A stretch of DNA of 64,000 nt, taken from Candidatus Obscuribacterales bacterium. GTDB lineage: Bacteria > Cyanobacteriota > Vampirovibrionia > Obscuribacterales > Obscuribacteraceae. The first letter of the stretch is position 1. Every line of letters starts with the position of its first letter. Made by a program: the position numbers and the translations under genes. The notes below the pieces were generated by a model that worked only from the letters and a program-made list of their open reading frames with translations, was not told where the DNA came from and made no database searches. The DNA is taken from assembly GCA_020050835.1 (NCBI GenBank), contig JAGVKB010000040.1, positions 1 through 64,000 of the forward strand, written 5' to 3'. Shown one piece after another: positions 43,754 to 53,500 of this stretch.

Positions 43754-44773
43754 ATGTGGCAGCCTAGGAAGCTTCTCGGCACGATTTTGCCGATCGCAAG
43801 TGCAGTAGCGGTCATAGCTCTGAACTTCTGCCTGGCTGCCCCCACCAGTGCAGAGGTAATTCGTCAAGACGACTCCGACCTCGGTCGCCAACTCAAAATT
43901 CCAGTTACAGTCTGGTCTGATCCGACCGCAAAGCCAAGAGCAGTAGTCGTTGCGATTCACGGCATGGCCATGCATGGTGGAACCTTCGATGCATTAGCTC
44001 AAAACCTGGTTTCCCAGGGATTCCTGGTGGCAGCTCCAGACCTGAGAGGTTATGGACGCTGGCAAGTTGGAGCACAGAGCCTTGCGCCCAATCTCGAAAT
44101 CAACTACGAACAGAGTCAAGCCGACCTGGTGTCGCTAATCAAGCAGCTCAATCACAATTTCCCCAGCCAGCCTTTATTTTGTGTCGGTGAGAGCATCGGT
44201 GCCGACCAGGCTATCCGGGCCGCCGCCTCAAGCTCGCAATACATCAACGGTCTAGTCCTTTCCAGCCCAGCCATCAAGCGAAGGCGAATGCCACCCAAAC
44301 AGCTCATTGCCGATCTGGCAGCTTTTGCTACCAACCCTCGCAGGCAGCTGGACCTCACTCCGTATATCCGGCGCTGCGCCTCGGAAGACCCTAAGGTTGT
44401 CGAAGCGATGCTTGATGACCCGCTCGTACGCAAGCATATGAGCACCGGAGAGCTGCTCAAAAGCCAGTCATTCATGCACAACACGCTGAGACATGTGAAG
44501 CTGGTACCAGACAAAGTCCCGGTTCTTGTCATTCAAGGGGACGGCGACCGATTGCTCAAGTCTAACGCCGTCGTTCTTCTGCTGACCAGGCTCAAGTCCA
44601 GTGATCAGGTAGTCCGGTGGTTTCACGAGCGTGGACACATCTTGCTAGAGACGTCGCTCGTCAAGGCTGATACCGTCAAAACAGTCCAAGGTTGGCTCGT
44701 CCAGCATGCCAAGAGCCAAGCGGCGGTCGATCCGATTCATAGCACCAATCGCGTCGTTGCCGATCTGGACTAA
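43754..44773 (+). CDS. Exported alpha/beta hydrolase (lysophospholipase-like)
   Basis: The start is placed at ATG 43754 (AAGGAC upstream), which puts the signal peptide first: KLLGTILPIASAVAVIALNF, cut near TSA-EV. The longer frame from 43676 is not favoured. The hydrolase domain shows VVAIHGMAMHGGTFDALAQN (oxyanion region), APDLRGYGRW, the nucleophile elbow CVGESIGADQAIRAA (Ser), the acid in QGDGDRLLKSN and the His in FHERGHILLE. This pattern is that of monoacylglycerol lipase/lysophospholipase-type serine hydrolases. The triad is complete. Divergent from carB and convergent with the protease gene. Substrate unknown. Confidence 0.9.
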   Translation: MWQPRKLLGTILPIASAVAVIALNFCLAAPTSAEVIRQDDSDLGRQLKIPVTVWSDPTAKPRAVVVAIHGMAMHGGTFDALAQNLVSQGFLVAAPDLRGYGRWQVGAQSLAPNLEINYEQSQADLVSLIKQLNHNFPSQPLFCVGESIGADQAIRAAASSSQYINGLVLSSPAIKRRRMPPKQLIADLAAFATNPRRQLDLTPYIRRCASEDPKVVEAMLDDPLVRKHMSTGELLKSQSFMHNTLRHVKLVPDKVPVLVIQGDGDRLLKSNAVVLLLTRLKSSDQVVRWFHERGHILLETSLVKADTVKTVQGWLVQHAKSQAAVDPIHSTNRVVADLD

Positions 44774-44794
44774 GTCAAGCAAAACTCCTGCAAT

Positions 44795-46375
44795 CTAGCG
44801 AAAGGCGCGATAATACTTCGCGCCGTCGGCGCCGAGCTTGATGACGGATCCGCCAACAGAAGCGACGGCACCCAACATTCGATACTTCGAGCTTAGTCCG
44901 GCCAGTCCACCAGCAATCAATAAGGCATCGGCTCCCACTCTAATGCCAGTGGCATAAACTTCGCCGCGAGTGCCATCGGTTAATGCTTGTCTGAATTTGC
45001 CAAAGTCCTCACTGGCTAAATCAAATACTCCCAGCGAAGTAGAGGCCAGCGCCCCCAGCGGTGACGGTGTTGCTGCTCTCATTATGCTGAACTGATTGTA
45101 GACATTGAAACCGTGCGCCAGCGTATGAGTAAGCCTGGGAGGGTCCTCTCGTTTCAAATCGGGTATCGTCACTATCGGAGCAAGTTCCGGCGAAGGCGCT
45201 TTCACTTCTGCTACCGCTTGAGGCTTCTCGGTAGCGTTGTTACTGTTGTCGGAGAGGTTGCTGCCCTGTCGCTGCCGAAAACCACCGAGATAGCTTTTCT
45301 TCTCCGGAGCCGCTAGCGGCAAGCTCTCGGACGGTGTAGCAGGTAAACCGCCGGGCGCTGCTCCAACTGGAACCCGAGGCAAGCCGCTATCCAGATTGGG
45401 GACTACTGCACCAAGCGAACTGCGTTTAAACGGATTCACAACCCAACTCGTAGCCAGCGGTCGGGTCGGGTAAGGGCCTGGCGAGGGCGGGTAATACGGT
45501 CTGGCATCCAGCGGCAAAGTCGTTGCCGGCTGCACCGGGAATCTCTCTCTGGTGCGATTGAGTAGATTCAAAAAATCTGAAATCGGAGTTGATTCTGAGG
45601 CGGTACCCGGCCGTTTGGCACTCGGGCTGGCATCAGTGGTAGCGATGATCCCGATCACCCTGCCGTCTTTAGAGATGAGCGGACCGCCGGAATTCCCCGG
45701 CTCGACGTGAATAGTCGCATCTATAACGTCTCGATCGGCCCTTTCACCCGGACCCAACTTTGTGGCATCTACCACCTTATAGAGCGGTTGTATCTTGTTG
45801 TAAGTGCCTGGCGAAATATACATGTCCTGCCAGCCTCGGGGGTATCCGATCGCAACTACCCCATCGCCGACATTTAGATTTGGATCGCCCAGCGGAAGAG
45901 CTTTGAAGCGCCGATTGCCATCCGAATTGACTTTGACGATTGCCAGGTCATGCTCCCTGTCTATCTCTTCGACGGTGGCGCTGTATCGCTTTCCATCGGA
46001 AGTCTGCACAACCAGCGATTTCACACCCATGACCACATGATAATCGGTAGCCAGCCTGCCATCTTCTGTAACGAAGAAACCGGACCCGGTCATCGATTCG
46101 ATTACCTTGCGCCCCTGGCCGTCGACTCCTTCCCGCTGCCCGACAATTTTGACGACGCCATCTTTGGCATTTTGATAAATGTTGACCAGATTCCAATCAG
46201 CCGGAACGGGCGTACGGTCATATTCAACCGCATCCTTTCCTACCTTCAGAATCGGCAATTGAACTTCACGGCCGGCAGCCGGCTGTTGCAAGCTCCAATT
46301 GAGCGCCTCTTGATTATCCGGACTGCCTGCATTACCGAGTTCATTCTGCAGAGCGTAGCGAAATTCTTCCGTCAT
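44795..46375 (-). CDS. Trypsin-like (HtrA/Deg-type) serine protease without PDZ domain
   Basis: Serine protease domain at residues ~60-250 with a complete triad: His in LATDYHVVMGV, Asp in DREHDLAIVKV and Ser in VEPGNSGGPLISKDG. GSGFFVTEDG and AIGYPRGW are typical of Deg proteases. No PDZ domain follows. Instead a Pro/Ser-rich linker (~270-400) leads to a C-terminal region (~415-526) with Gly/Ala-rich hydrophobic helices (ADALLIAGGLAGLSSKYRML, GAVASVGGSVIKLGADG). There is no signal peptide, so it either acts in the cytoplasm or leaves by another route. The hydrophobic tail is similar in style to the large proteins at 50-64 kb. ATG start with GGAG upstream. Confidence 0.9.
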   Translation of the reverse strand: MTEEFRYALQNELGNAGSPDNQEALNWSLQQPAAGREVQLPILKVGKDAVEYDRTPVPADWNLVNIYQNAKDGVVKIVGQREGVDGQGRKVIESMTGSGFFVTEDGRLATDYHVVMGVKSLVVQTSDGKRYSATVEEIDREHDLAIVKVNSDGNRRFKALPLGDPNLNVGDGVVAIGYPRGWQDMYISPGTYNKIQPLYKVVDATKLGPGERADRDVIDATIHVEPGNSGGPLISKDGRVIGIIATTDASPSAKRPGTASESTPISDFLNLLNRTRERFPVQPATTLPLDARPYYPPSPGPYPTRPLATSWVVNPFKRSSLGAVVPNLDSGLPRVPVGAAPGGLPATPSESLPLAAPEKKSYLGGFRQRQGSNLSDNSNNATEKPQAVAEVKAPSPELAPIVTIPDLKREDPPRLTHTLAHGFNVYNQFSIMRAATPSPLGALASTSLGVFDLASEDFGKFRQALTDGTRGEVYATGIRVGADALLIAGGLAGLSSKYRMLGAVASVGGSVIKLGADGAKYYRAFR

Positions 46376-46613
46376 TCGGCCTTACTCTCCACGTAGACAG
46401 ATCATGATAGTTATGGTCTCGATTTTGGTCACTGGGGAAACTACGCAGCCTTCCACCAGACCGCGCCCCAACCAAAATAGCCCCGAACAATTAAGACAGC
46501 ACCCGAGTATCGCTATCCGTTGATCTTCGCCAACCTAGTTCGCCTATATCCAATCGCCAGCAAAACTGGACAAAACATCGGGATGAAAAATCATCCGGTT
46601 CGGGCGAGCAAGC

Positions 46614-46653
46614 GGAAAACTACAAGCAGCTTAGCCCTTCCTGCTTGTTTTCC
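46614..46653 (-). terminator. Hairpin after the gamma-carbonic anhydrase gene
   Basis: GGAAAAC...AAGCAG pairs with CTGCTTGTTTTCC with a three-base bulge, 22 bp beyond the minus-strand stop. A second perfect hairpin GGATGA-AAAA-TCATCC lies just beyond (46581-46596). The rest of the ~300 bp (46376-46674) shows no gene. Confidence 0.6.
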
Positions 46654-46674
46654 TGACGGGCCGAACCTTCTCAA

Positions 46675-47190
46675 CTATTCGAGGTTCATGGCACGATAAA
46701 TGCTTGAATACCTGACATAGTTTTGCCAACCTTGCTCGATTCGCTGGCGATCCTCTGCTCGAACCTGACGAACTACTTTGCCGGGAACCCCCATCACGAG
46801 ACTGCCCTGCGGAATGACTGTACCGGGAGCCACTACCGCTCCCGCTGCCACAACAGAGCCCGCACCGATCACCGCTGCATCCAGGACAATCGCGCCCATT
46901 GCAATCAGACAATCTGGTTCGATGTGACATGCATGCAAAATCGCGCCGTGACCGGCAGTAACTCTCTCATCGACTATTAGCGGATTGCGTTGAGTGACAT
47001 GCAGGAGGCAACCGTCTTGAATGTTTGATTTGGCGCCGATTCTAATTGAATTGATATCGGCTCGTACGACCGATTGAAACCAGATGCTCGCTCCCTCCTC
47101 GACGGAGACCTGTCCGATCAACACCGCTGTGGGTGCAATAAATGCGCTGTCACTTACAACCGGCTGAAAGTCATTGAATGGGTAAAGCAT
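46675..47190 (-). CDS. Gamma-class carbonic anhydrase-like left-handed beta-helix protein
   Basis: Trimeric hexapeptide-repeat protein of the gamma-CA/YrdA/PaaY family. From ATG 47190 it has about 171 residues, the normal family size; the frame upstream to 47289 lacks similarity. Features include VSDSAFIAPTAVLIGQVSVE, the conserved ASIWFQSVVRADINSIRIG with the structural Arg-Asp pair, NIQDGCLLHV (first zinc His), GHGAILHACHIEPDCLIAMG (second and third zinc His) and VVAPGTVIPQGSLVMGVPGK. Zinc ligands are in place, so carbonic anhydrase activity is possible, although many family members are inactive or act as acyl transferases. Confidence 0.92.
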   Translation of the reverse strand: MLYPFNDFQPVVSDSAFIAPTAVLIGQVSVEEGASIWFQSVVRADINSIRIGAKSNIQDGCLLHVTQRNPLIVDERVTAGHGAILHACHIEPDCLIAMGAIVLDAAVIGAGSVVAAGAVVAPGTVIPQGSLVMGVPGKVVRQVRAEDRQRIEQGWQNYVRYSSIYRAMNLE

Positions 47191-47273
47191 TTTGTGGTGA
47201 CTAATTTCCTTTCTTGCCAAGCGATCAAACAAAGAATGTGATACAACGATGCAAAGAAGCCTTGAGGAGAGTG

Positions 47274-47435
47274 ATGAAACTCTTCCCACTAAGCTTATCG
47301 CAACGTCTTCAAGAAGTGCAGAGCTACTTCCAAATCGACGAAATCAGTCAAACTCAGGATTCCGGCTTCAAAGAATATACCGCCGGAGATGACCGACATG
47401 CCTACGTTTCATACATTTGTGTCTTACCTGCTTGA
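47274..47435 (+). CDS. Possible small protein, 53 aa
   Basis: Short frame starting at ATG 47274 with a good Shine-Dalgarno (TGAGGAGAG, 3-4 nt). The protein opens MKLFPLSLSQRLQEVQSYFQ and ends YVSYICVLPA. It has no recognised domain. It sits between the divergent gamma-CA gene and the next small gene, in a plausible promoter-proximal position. Support is only the ribosome-binding site and coding-like composition, so it may be spurious. Confidence 0.4.
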   Translation: MKLFPLSLSQRLQEVQSYFQIDEISQTQDSGFKEYTAGDDRHAYVSYICVLPA

Positions 47436-47511
47436 CACCCTGGCTCCGATCAATGCGAGCTTTGAGGACGCCAAGAGTGTACAATTAAGCCTGAACGAGG
47501 AGGGATATTGA

Positions 47512-47796
47512 ATGATGCCCTTGTATGAACAACCGATGCGTAAATTACTGGGTGTGCTTCAGCCGACAATTTCTTGGCTCAATGAGCGCGGTCCAGTCGA
47601 TGTCGGCGAAGTTCCAGCGAACCATATCGATGCAATCAAACAGCTGGAGCGCATCGGCATAGTGCACAAACGGAACAATCGTTGCTACGAGCTTCAAAAA
47701 ATCCGTTTGAAGAAATTGATGGGATCGCTCGGGATTGACAGCCTGGCACCGCAGGTGAGCGTAGAAGATCCCGTTATTAAAAGCGAGTTGAATTAG
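47512..47796 (+). CDS. Small conserved-looking protein upstream of mutS2, 94 aa
   Basis: Hydrophilic 94-residue protein with an excellent Shine-Dalgarno (GAGGAGGGA) before ATG 47512. The sequence suggests a small winged-helix-like fold: helix MRKLLGVLQPTISWLNER, then VDVGEVPANHIDAIKQLERI and a wing-like IVHKRNNRCYELQ, followed by a basic helix KIRLKKLMGSLG. It could be a DNA-binding protein, but no family is recognised. It ends 11 bp before mutS2, which has no strong ribosome-binding site of its own, so mutS2 translation is probably coupled to it. Confidence 0.75.
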   Translation: MMPLYEQPMRKLLGVLQPTISWLNERGPVDVGEVPANHIDAIKQLERIGIVHKRNNRCYELQKIRLKKLMGSLGIDSLAPQVSVEDPVIKSELN

Positions 47797-47807
47797 TCTA
47801 TTCCAGT

Positions 47808-50249
47808 GTGGAGATCCGCACCAGAACACGTCGAGCGTTAGAGTGGAGCAGCTTGAAGGAATTCCTTGCTGCCGAGGCTTGTACCGCTTGGGGCTATGAG
47901 CGGTGCCTAGATCTGGAGCCAGAATCTGAACCGGCCGTAATTGAAATACTCCTTGACGAAGCAGCAGAAGGTCTAAGCTTGCTTCAAGCCAGGTCTGTAC
48001 TCGCACTCGAAGACTTGCCGGATCTGCGCGAAATCCTGCCTCGCCTGGAAGCTGGAGCCGCACTTTCTGGGGGTGAGCTTCTTGCAATCAAGACAGTCCT
48101 GGTACGCTCACGTAAGTCGAAATCCAGCATCTCCTTGTTAGAACAGACTATCTTTCCTCGCTTGACAGCGCTACTTCCGACTTTGTTTTGCCCGGAAGGT
48201 TTGGTGACAGATATTGATGCAGCCATCTCCCCTGCCGGTGAAGTACGGGACGATGCCAGCCCGCTTTTATCCTCCTTACGTAAGGATATAAAGCGAATTG
48301 AGAATCAGATAAAAGATGAGCTGACAAGAATCATTCACTCATCGACTCTTTCCAAGGCTCTTCAGGAGCCACTCTTCACGCAAAGATCAAATCGCTATGT
48401 ACTGCCGGTTACAGCCAGCCACCGTCATTCGATCGAGGGCATCGTTCACGACAGCTCGGCTTCCGGCTTGACAATTTATGTAGAACCGAAAGCCGTTGTC
48501 GAGATGTCCAACACAGTGCGTCTCAAGGAAGTGGAGATTGAGCGCGAAATACAGCGAATCCTACTTGATTTAAGTAGTAAGGCACGGCTGCATTCCGACG
48601 AGATCTCCAACAGCTTCGAGACGCTCGTAGAGCTTGACTTCATAATGGCCAGAGCACGTCTGGCGGCGAAGTATGGCGGCTTTCGCCCGGAGATTTCGAA
48701 AGAGAATATTCTTCAATTGAAATCGGCTAAGCATCCGTTGCTTATCCTTCAGCATCCGGAGCGTGCATCACAGATAGTACCAAACGATATCACTCTCGGT
48801 GGCAACAACCGCACAATGGTGGTTACCGGTCCTAACACAGGCGGCAAGACCGTCCTTTTGAAGACAGCAGGACTGCTGTCTTTTATGGTGAAATCAGGAC
48901 TTTTGATTCCGGCTGCGCCGGGATCGAAAGCGGTGATTTTTTCAGACATTTTCGCAGACATCGGCGATGAGCAATCTCTCTCTCAGAGCCTATCGACGTT
49001 TTCTTCGCATATGACCAATATCGTCGAAATAATCAATCGCGCAAACGCGCAGACGCTGGTTCTCCTCGATGAAATTGGGGCCGGCACCGATCCACGAGAA
49101 GGAGCGGCATTGGCCAGATCGGTCTTGGAATTCTTGAATGACGCCGGGACCAAAACAATCTCGACCACCCATTACGGTGAACTGAAAACACTGGCCTATA
49201 CACAACCTGGATTCATCAATGCCAGTCTCGACTTCGACGAAACAGCGCTTTCGCCGACCTACCGTCTTCGGACCGGTGTGCCCGGCAGTTCGAAAGCCAC
49301 TACTATCGCCCAGCGACTGGGGCTGAAATCCAGCGTGATTGAAAAGGCCACTCTTTACTTAGACAGCAACGCCAAGGACATTCAGAAGCTTACCGAGGAG
49401 CTGGAAGCCAGATTGAATGCGCTGGCAAAAGAGGAAGAGTCGGCCAAATCCGCAACGCTCTCAGCCGCTGCGCTCGAGGCCAAAGCCCGGGCAGAGCTTG
49501 CTGACTTGGACGCGGAGCGCGAGTTATTGCGCCGGACACTGGCTGGCGAGATAGAAGAAGATTTCAAGCGAGTCCGCGAGCAAATTCGCGCTCTCATAGC
49601 AAACCTCCAGAAGCAGCCCAGTATGCAGACTGTGCAACAGGCTCAAAAGGAGATGGAGAAGATCAAGCAAGATCTCAACTGGCTAAACCCAAAAGAGAGC
49701 GGAAAACAATTTATAAAGGTATCGGTTGGACAGACCGTGCGGATAAAGTCTCTAAATAAGATTGGGCTCGTTGAAGCTGTCCCAGCAGACGACCGGGAAG
49801 GACAACCGGATGGAATGATTTCGGTACGTGCCGGCAACATGAAGGTGAAAGTGCAAGCAGGCGACCTTGAGCTTGTGAGCGATTTTGCCTCCAAGCAAGC
49901 AAGCGACCGCAACGTTGCCCGATCGAAATCGGGTGGAACTCCCTCCAGGTCACCTGGGACAAGACAGACCGAAGTAAGCTCCGGTCCAATCGTCTTCGTT
50001 CGAACCACTTCTAATACTATAGATTTGCGCGGTAAGCGAGTGGATGCAGCTTTAAGCGAGGTTGAACGATTTCTCGACGATGCCTACCTTTCAAGTCGTA
50101 GCCCACTCATGATCATTCACGGGCACGGTACGGGTGCGGTCAAGGCGGTTGTTCGGCAATATCTTTCGGAATCGTCCTATCCGAACACCTTCCGCCCGGG
50201 AGAGCTCTATGAAGGGGGCGATGGAGTGACAGTCGTAGACTTACAATAG
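47808..50249 (+). CDS. mutS2: MutS2, Smr-domain MutS paralogue
   Basis: Endonuclease/ATPase of the MutS2 family, linked to suppression of recombination and to rescue of collided ribosomes. The N-terminal core domains are followed by the ATPase domain with Walker A VTGPNTGGKTVLLKTAG (about residues 338-354), FADIGDEQSLSQSLSTFSSH and Walker B LVLLDEIGAGTDPREGAA. A long coiled coil (about 520-615) and the KOW-like segment follow. The C-terminal Smr nuclease domain (735-813) has TIDLRGKRVDAALSEVE and MIIHGHGTGAVKAVV. All parts are present; 813 residues is normal. GTG start with poor Shine-Dalgarno, 11 bp after the small gene. Confidence 0.97.
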   Translation: MEIRTRTRRALEWSSLKEFLAAEACTAWGYERCLDLEPESEPAVIEILLDEAAEGLSLLQARSVLALEDLPDLREILPRLEAGAALSGGELLAIKTVLVRSRKSKSSISLLEQTIFPRLTALLPTLFCPEGLVTDIDAAISPAGEVRDDASPLLSSLRKDIKRIENQIKDELTRIIHSSTLSKALQEPLFTQRSNRYVLPVTASHRHSIEGIVHDSSASGLTIYVEPKAVVEMSNTVRLKEVEIEREIQRILLDLSSKARLHSDEISNSFETLVELDFIMARARLAAKYGGFRPEISKENILQLKSAKHPLLILQHPERASQIVPNDITLGGNNRTMVVTGPNTGGKTVLLKTAGLLSFMVKSGLLIPAAPGSKAVIFSDIFADIGDEQSLSQSLSTFSSHMTNIVEIINRANAQTLVLLDEIGAGTDPREGAALARSVLEFLNDAGTKTISTTHYGELKTLAYTQPGFINASLDFDETALSPTYRLRTGVPGSSKATTIAQRLGLKSSVIEKATLYLDSNAKDIQKLTEELEARLNALAKEEESAKSATLSAAALEAKARAELADLDAERELLRRTLAGEIEEDFKRVREQIRALIANLQKQPSMQTVQQAQKEMEKIKQDLNWLNPKESGKQFIKVSVGQTVRIKSLNKIGLVEAVPADDREGQPDGMISVRAGNMKVKVQAGDLELVSDFASKQASDRNVARSKSGGTPSRSPGTRQTEVSSGPIVFVRTTSNTIDLRGKRVDAALSEVERFLDDAYLSSRSPLMIIHGHGTGAVKAVVRQYLSESSYPNTFRPGELYEGGDGVTVVDLQ

Positions 50250-50406
50250 TAAGGAAGAGCAGCGAAGCCACCAGACCGACAGGCGGAATTTTATCTTTAG
50301 CTTCGTATTTCTCCCATGCTCTGCGCACTTTACCGATCCCAGCTGTCGAAAAAACACTAGCGCCGGTATAGATGCAATTGTGTAGCGAATCACTTGCCTC
50401 CGCCGG
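50250..50406 (-). pseudogene. Possible N-terminal remnant of a CbiM/NikM-type permease
   Basis: On the minus strand, starting about 50406, the frame reads LPAEASDSLHNCIYTGASVF and then GIGKVRRAWEKYEAKDKIPP, followed by VGLVASLLF. This resembles the start of ECF cobalt/nickel permeases (H-I-P-x-E-x, a helix, a basic K-rich stretch, then P-x-x-G-V-x-A-A-F-x-F). Similarity stops exactly where the convergent mutS2 coding sequence ends, so the remaining ~80% is missing and there is no Met immediately before the motif. This is a pattern judgement on about 50 residues and needs a database check. Confidence 0.33.
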
Positions 50407-50535
50407 CAGTCCGGAAATATAAAAATTTTCCCCGAACCGATGGCAGGTACGTAGTTTCCCCAAATACAAGGTAGGGAATGAAAGATAAGCTAGGCAAGCT
50501 CGGCGAATTGGCATCTGTTCGAGGGAAGTTAAACC

Positions 50536-53500
50536 ATGTCAGGTTTTGATGATTTACGCAATAAGGTTGAGGGTACACCAGTTCAGCCTTCCGGGACGGA
50601 CAACTTAAGGCAGGAGTACTTGACGGTACCGCGCCAACCAGGCACGGACGCGCCAATCCCCCCCGGCCGAATCGCCGCACCCGGCAGCGACCGCCTGCAA
50701 CCAAACAGCATTTACAGCCAGAGTTTTGACAATCCGATTGTCCATCTAAATAACGCTCGGGCCTGGATGAAGACCGAAGGGCTCTACTCCGAGAAAGCAC
50801 AGCGGGAATATCTGGCCGCCATCAGAGCCGCCGACACGATCGATCAACGCGAAGTCGCTCAAGAACGCAAGCGCGTTGCCGATCTGCTCAACACCGAACA
50901 AGATCCAAACAAGCGCCGCCAGCTGGTGCAATGGGACGCAACGCTGCACGACATGCAACGTGCCCCGGGCTTCACCAGAGCGAATCTTGGCATGCAATGG
51001 ATCAGAGCCGGCAAACAAGCCGACGGTATTCGTCTATTAGTGGAAGCTGGCAACAAAGATCCCGAGATGCGGACGGATCCAAACTTCATCAAGCACATGC
51101 GCCTGCTAAACATGCAGGTTCCGACCGACCGCGTTCCTAGCGGTCCGGGCATTGTGCCCACACCAGGCGACGGTCGCCCGGTTGCGCCTACCGATCAAAC
51201 CGGCAAACCGACCGGTGCAGTTCGTCCGGAAGGTAATTTCGACAATCCGATGGTTCACCTCGCTACTGCCAACTCGGCTCTCGAGCAAGGCAGAGTGCTG
51301 ACACCGCAAATTCGTGCCGAATATTTGGCAGCTATCAAAGCGGCCGATCAGATGGATCGCACATACATTCAATCCAGAATGAAGACTCTCGATGAGGAGT
51401 CCAGGAAAACTTTCGATAAGCCGACCGAAGAGCTGATCGTTAAGCTCACGAATGAGAGAGACGCTCTCAAGGCAGCGCTCGAGAAGGAGCATCCCGATAG
51501 CTATAAAAAGCTCGGCGAACTGGATGAAAAATGGAGCAAAGCAAAGACCGACGATGAACGCAACAAAATCGTCGCCGAAATGCGTAAGGTTGAATTCGCC
51601 GGTCCGCTGCTCGACAAGCAGAAAGAATTAGAGACCCAGGAAGCAAATCCCAAGCACACTAAGTTTATCGAGCTGCAGGCAGAGTTCGCGGCGCTTCAGC
51701 AGTTGGACAACTCATCTAGCCTGACGCGCTTTGCCTATGCATTTGCTTTAGCCAATAATGCCAAGCAAGCAGATAGCTTGCTCAACCGCAATCTAACGGA
51801 TCCGCAAAGAGCGGCATTAAATGCGATGGCCGAGCAGCAGAACCTGAACGCGGACCAGAAGACTTTCCTGAAAGGGGTCGCCACTCAGCCAAGCCTGACC
51901 GAAGAACAAAGAACCAAACTCAAAGAGCTGGCCAACGGGCAAAACCTCTCGGCAGAACAAAAGGCCATCCTCAACAAGATGACCGGACAGTTCAATCTGA
52001 CCGACTCTCAAAAGACTCAGCTCCAGCAGGTTGCCGCTCAAGACAGGCAACAGGCAGCCGGTCTGCTCGATCAAATCGTCAAGATCGATCCGGACGCCGC
52101 ATCGGAACGGGCTTTTGTCATGCTCGCCAAAGAAGTCGGCTACAAGATACCCGAAGCTCAAGTCAGCGACAAGGTGAAGGACCAGGCTCCCACAGTCGCC
52201 GATCTGACTAAGACCGGTCATCCGATCAACCTGCTGGAACAAGCGCATGCTACCCAGAAAGAAAAAGACTTCGCGCAAGCCAAGCCAGTCTATCAGCAGG
52301 CAGTAGAGGCTGCCGACAAGCTGGACCCTGAGGCGCTGAAGAAAAAGGTCGACTTTTACAAGTCAGCGGTCAAAGACGAGAATCTCGATGCCGCATCGAG
52401 ACAGCAAGCGCTGCAACTGGCGATGGAATACATTTCGCTGCAGCATTCACCGTTCGTCACTCGCTTCCAATATGCGATTGGGTTGAGTAATGCGGCCATA
52501 GACAAGAAACCAGGCGGCGATGCAGCGCTGGCTAAGCAGCTGCTAGACAAGGCCAAAGAGCTGGATCCAGAAGCAGCTGATTCGGAACTCTACCGATTCG
52601 TCAAGGACAAGTTGGAGAAAGGTCAGAAGATAAGCGACGACGACCTCAAGAAGTTTGCTCCGCAGCAAGCAAGCAATTCAGAAGGTGCTCCAATCTCGAC
52701 TGAGCTGCAACAAGTCAAGGCTTCAATGGACAAGGTCAAGGAAGCCCAAAACAATAAGAACGCGGTAAGTGCTGAAGCTGCCTTCAAAGAAGCGATTGCA
52801 GCCGCCGACAAGATGGACATGGCTCCATACAAACAACAGCTCGAACTCGTCAAGAAACAAGTCGAATCTCTTTCGGGCACCGCCGAAGGTATCACCAAGA
52901 GCGGCGAACTCTTGCAAGTCAAGAAAGCGCTTGAAGCTAGAATTCAGCTACCGGTAGATTTGCGCCTGGAGATGGCGAAGTTTTACATTCAGAATCAGAA
53001 GCCGGATCTGGCCAAGGCGATGCTTGAAGACAAGGAGTTCTTGAAGAACTATCCCGATGCAGCCAAGCGTCCTGACTTCAAGCTAGTGAAGCAATTTGCC
53101 GATGAGTACTGCAAGTCTACGCTTGATAAGGCCATGGAATGGGCCGCGAAAGAAGGCAAAGGACTCGTATCAGACTTCGGCTCAGGCGGCCTGGCTGCGG
53201 CGATCTTCGCCATGAATCCCGAAGCCGCATTTTCAAAACGCCTGCTTCTGGCGGTTGGAGCAGCAGCGCTCGCCAAGCCTGGAATGCAGATGATGATGGG
53301 TGAAAAGGCTACGCTGGGAGACGCTGGCTGGGGAGCCGGCATGGGACTGATGTTCATCGCCGGCGGAGAGGCCAAGAGCCGACTAACCAGTCGCCTGGCT
53401 GCCGGTATCGACGAGACTCTCTTGAAAGAACAGCTGCTGAGGGCTGGTGTCAAAGAATCGCTCATCAAGGACTTCGCGGTTCAGCAAGATCTGCGAAACG

